Source: DATFVA01 sp963745945 (GTDB lineage Bacteria > Bacteroidota > Ignavibacteria > Ignavibacteriales > Ignavibacteriaceae). Taken from it: DNA of 64,000 bases. The notes below the pieces were generated by a model. That model made no database searches. It worked only from the letters and a program-made list of their open reading frames with translations, and had not been told where the DNA came from. Below are positions 62,024-64,000 of the stretch, piece after piece. The translations under genes were made by a program, and so were the position numbers. Location: NCBI GenBank assembly GCA_963745945.1, contig CAVUZG010000004.1, positions 744,001 through 808,000 of the forward strand, given 5' to 3'. Position 1 is the first letter of the stretch, and every line of letters starts with the position of its first letter.

Positions 62024-64000
62024 ATGATGAAAATAATTCCTTATAACCTAGCAATTAAAATAATCTTATTTTTTAGCCCTATACTTTTTTCTCAAGAACC
62101 AGTTCCATTTTTTAATTACAGCCAGGTTGATTATGGAACAATTACAATTAACCAGTTTAAAATGACGATGTGGAATAATGGGACTTTTTACAATCCTGAT
62201 TACGTGACTACTAATAATTATAAAGGACAAATCCTTTGGCCTGGCGGACCACTAGCCTTTCAATGGTTAACATATTTTAATGAATTTTACATATCAGCTT
62301 TTGTTGATTCTACCTTTAAATTTAATGGTGGGTATATCAGAGAAGGGGTTTTAAGAGCAGGTAAAGTATTGGATAATGGAGAAGCAGATGATTCGCTCAA
62401 TCCGAGATACAGGATATATCGGATAAGAAAGGGATGGGAAACAACTCCCTTCGGTCCCGAAAGGGATGGGCTTGAAAAAGATTATAATGAGTGGCCTGTA
62501 GAAGATGGCGCACCGTGGATAGATAGGGATAGAGATGGAATTTTTACAAGAGGTGTCGATCAACCTGATTATCTCGGAGATGAAGTCCTATTTTATCTGG
62601 GTAATGATGTTAATTTTCCAGACTCAACCAGATCATATATAAGAAAACCTCTAAATCTTGAATATCAATTCACTTTATATGGCTTTAATCAAACAGGTAT
62701 AATGGGAGATGCAATTTTCCTGAAAATTAAGATGATAAATAAAAATGCTTGTACAATGAGTGATATTCATTTTAGCTTTAACACAGCTTATGAATGGTAT
62801 CCTGATTGGTTTCAGAATAAGCGTGCAGCGGGATGTGACACCACTTCGGATTTGGGATATTGTTACTTCAGTGATAACAACGATGAATATCAGTATGGTG
62901 AAAATCCCCCTGCTTTTGGAATAGTATTATTGCAGGGGCCAATTGAACCTGGACTTCCGGCAGATAGTGCAATGGTTGAAAATATGTGGCGGAAAGGATT
63001 TCGTAATATTAGAATGAGCAGTTTTTATGGAAGCTTCGAAAAAAATCCAGGCGGTTCCGGAGGACTACCATTGGAAGATACAATATATGCTACATTTCCT
63101 TCGGAGACATTCTCTCTTCCTATTAGTCAACAATATTACAACATCTTCCACGGCATATATGCAAGCAGCTATATATCAATAACAAATCCTTTTACATTGC
63201 AGTCCACACCTTTTATGGTTCCGGGTGATCCGGAAACAAATACCGGCTGGACGGCAATGAATTGGCCTGAGAATGATTCTATTCCAAGACCGCCTCATAA
63301 TTTTGACGGGGGAATGATAACCACAGGTCCCTTTACCCTAGCACCCTTCGATACACAGGAAGTGGTTTACGGTATTCTTGCAGCAAGGGGAACCGATAAC
63401 CTTAACAGTGTAACAGAGCTTAAGCGCAGAGCAGCAATAATAAGGAAAGCATATTACCTTAACTTTCAGCTTACTCCCCCTCCTCCATCACCGCAGACAT
63501 TCGGCTTTGAGCAGCAGGGAGAGATTACCCTCTGGTGGAAGCCTGGTGCAGAGAGTTATGATCAGGGTGATCCTTTTATATATGACCAGGGATATGAGGA
63601 TACCACCTACACATTCGAAGGCTACAGGATATGGCAGTACAGGGACACACTCAGTACAGACCCGAGACAGCTTGCTGTATTTGACAGGACAGATGGTATT
63701 ACTGTTATTGAGGACTATACTATTGCCAACGGTGTTTCTGTTAAACTGCCGATCATTTTAGGTAATGATGAAGGACTAAGAAGACAGACCACAATAAGTA
63801 CCGATGCCTACACTCACGAGAAGCTGAGGAACGGCAGTCCTTATTACTTTGGTGTTACTGCCTACGGTTACTCTAAGAACAGCAGTCCGGCTTTCCTTGA
63901 GAGTAAACCAAAGATAGTTGAGGTAATACCCGGAAGAGATAAGATTGATTATTCTTCTCCTTATACCAGGGGAGATGAGGTTCTTGCTACACAGATAAAT
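62024..64000 (+). CDS. large secreted array protein 4 (partial, runs off the window)
   Basis: Open from the ATG at 62024 (a second ATG follows at 62027) through the last base, 659 codons without a stop. Signal peptide (IILFFSPILFSQ), ITINQFKMTMWNNGTF, the conserved block with NEWPVEDGAPWIDRDRDGIF, then the constant half from TGPFTLAPFDTQEVVYGILA to GDEVLATQIN. No frameshift up to the edge. Its N-terminal half is closest to large protein 1 (shared AAGCDT and MVPGDPE-NTGWTA segments). No Shine-Dalgarno sequence is seen. Confidence 0.87.
   Translation, partial: MMKIIPYNLAIKIILFFSPILFSQEPVPFFNYSQVDYGTITINQFKMTMWNNGTFYNPDYVTTNNYKGQILWPGGPLAFQWLTYFNEFYISAFVDSTFKFNGGYIREGVLRAGKVLDNGEADDSLNPRYRIYRIRKGWETTPFGPERDGLEKDYNEWPVEDGAPWIDRDRDGIFTRGVDQPDYLGDEVLFYLGNDVNFPDSTRSYIRKPLNLEYQFTLYGFNQTGIMGDAIFLKIKMINKNACTMSDIHFSFNTAYEWYPDWFQNKRAAGCDTTSDLGYCYFSDNNDEYQYGENPPAFGIVLLQGPIEPGLPADSAMVENMWRKGFRNIRMSSFYGSFEKNPGGSGGLPLEDTIYATFPSETFSLPISQQYYNIFHGIYASSYISITNPFTLQSTPFMVPGDPETNTGWTAMNWPENDSIPRPPHNFDGGMITTGPFTLAPFDTQEVVYGILAARGTDNLNSVTELKRRAAIIRKAYYLNFQLTPPPPSPQTFGFEQQGEITLWWKPGAESYDQGDPFIYDQGYEDTTYTFEGYRIWQYRDTLSTDPRQLAVFDRTDGITVIEDYTIANGVSVKLPIILGNDEGLRRQTTISTDAYTHEKLRNGSPYYFGVTAYGYSKNSSPAFLESKPKIVEVIPGRDKIDYSSPYTRGDEVLATQIN

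Larger units (their letters stand above)
47736..64000 (+). other. tandem array: MauE-like / TlpA-like / six-Cys peptide / large secreted protein
   Basis: Order of parts: large-gene remnant; MauE1, TlpA1, peptide1, large1 (two frameshifts); MauE2, TlpA2, peptide2, large2 (intact); peptide3, large3 (one frameshift); MauE3, TlpA3, peptide4, large4 (cut by the window end). All on the plus strand, with short gaps within each MauE/TlpA pair. MauE and TlpA-like proteins are known to form disulfides in exported proteins (methylamine dehydrogenase maturation), which fits cysteine-rich peptide substrates. Confidence 0.85.

Noticed and set aside
47736..64000. Reading the array as a CRISPR or a transposon
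   Set aside because: Repeats are 673 bp and coding; there are no short evenly spaced repeats and no transposase or integrase in the window.
1..64000. tRNA, rRNA or riboswitch genes
   Set aside because: I found no cloverleaf-like T-arm/anticodon pattern, no rRNA signature and no recognisable riboswitch core; a dedicated covariance-model search was not possible.

Overview
The window comes from an AT-rich genome (roughly 36-38 % GC by eye). It looks like a Bacteroidota/Chlorobiota-type bacterium, most likely Ignavibacteria. The grounds are a secreted protein with a textbook type IX secretion C-terminal sorting domain (PNPFNPST...SGIYYY), a TonB-dependent receptor paired with a DUF4249 lipoprotein, many weak Shine-Dalgarno sites, and an RND operon with a PII-like companion. 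No rRNA, tRNA, CRISPR array, transposase or phage gene was recognised. All family names are from reading the sequence, not from a database search.

Layout. (1) 1-7000, minus strand: a TetR-controlled tripartite RND efflux operon (TetR, TolC, adaptor, pump, PII-like protein) and a small membrane protein. (2) 7273-18427, plus strand: a large sensor kinase and an NtrC-type regulator (its Fis helix-turn-helix is displaced by one base), then a porin-like beta-barrel protein, a complete branched-chain amino-acid ABC importer (substrate-binding protein, two permeases, two ATPases) and an AcuB-like CBS/ACT protein. Two similar -24/-12-like elements precede the kinase and the porin, suggesting the two-component pair controls uptake. 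(3) 18.5-27.1 kb: RRM RNA-binding protein, bicupin, MFS transporter, an ArsR-DUF2087/GIY-YIG pair, a T9SS-exported BNR-repeat protein, a ClC channel and a small secreted protein. (4) 27.2-43.0 kb: a tightly packed minus-strand run of housekeeping and metabolic genes (GNAT, PPP phosphatase, CoA-transferase, alanine dehydrogenase, 2-hydroxyacid dehydrogenase, fused SpmA/SpmB-like membrane protein, cell-wall amidase, FMN-split-barrel protein, an AddA-like helicase-nuclease broken by one base, an NtrY-like kinase, a DUF4783 protein). (5) 43-47.4 kb: fibronectin-III lipoprotein, a patch of REP-like palindromes, DUF4249 lipoprotein and a TonB-dependent receptor broken by one base.

(6) 47.7-64.0 kb, plus strand, is the most unusual part: a tandem array. 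Its full unit is a MauE/DoxX-like membrane redox protein, a membrane-anchored TlpA-like thioredoxin (CPYC), a small exported peptide with six cysteines in the order C-C-CC-C-C followed by a tryptophan, and a very large (about 1030-residue) secreted protein with a T9SS-like C-terminal domain. There are three MauE/TlpA pairs, four peptides, four large proteins (one intact, two frame-disrupted, one running off the window) and a fifth large-gene remnant. Every peptide gene is bracketed by an inverted repeat; the repeat differs in sequence at each locus but keeps its pairing, with most mismatches being G-U wobbles. The peptides and the N-terminal halves of the large proteins are diverse, while MauE, the start of TlpA and the C-terminal halves of the large proteins are almost identical between copies. 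My inference is a dedicated factory for disulfide-rich (knottin-like) exported peptides, each matched with its own large surface or secreted partner.

Caution: at least six single-base indels break otherwise well-conserved genes in this window. Some may be sequencing or assembly errors; others may be real.
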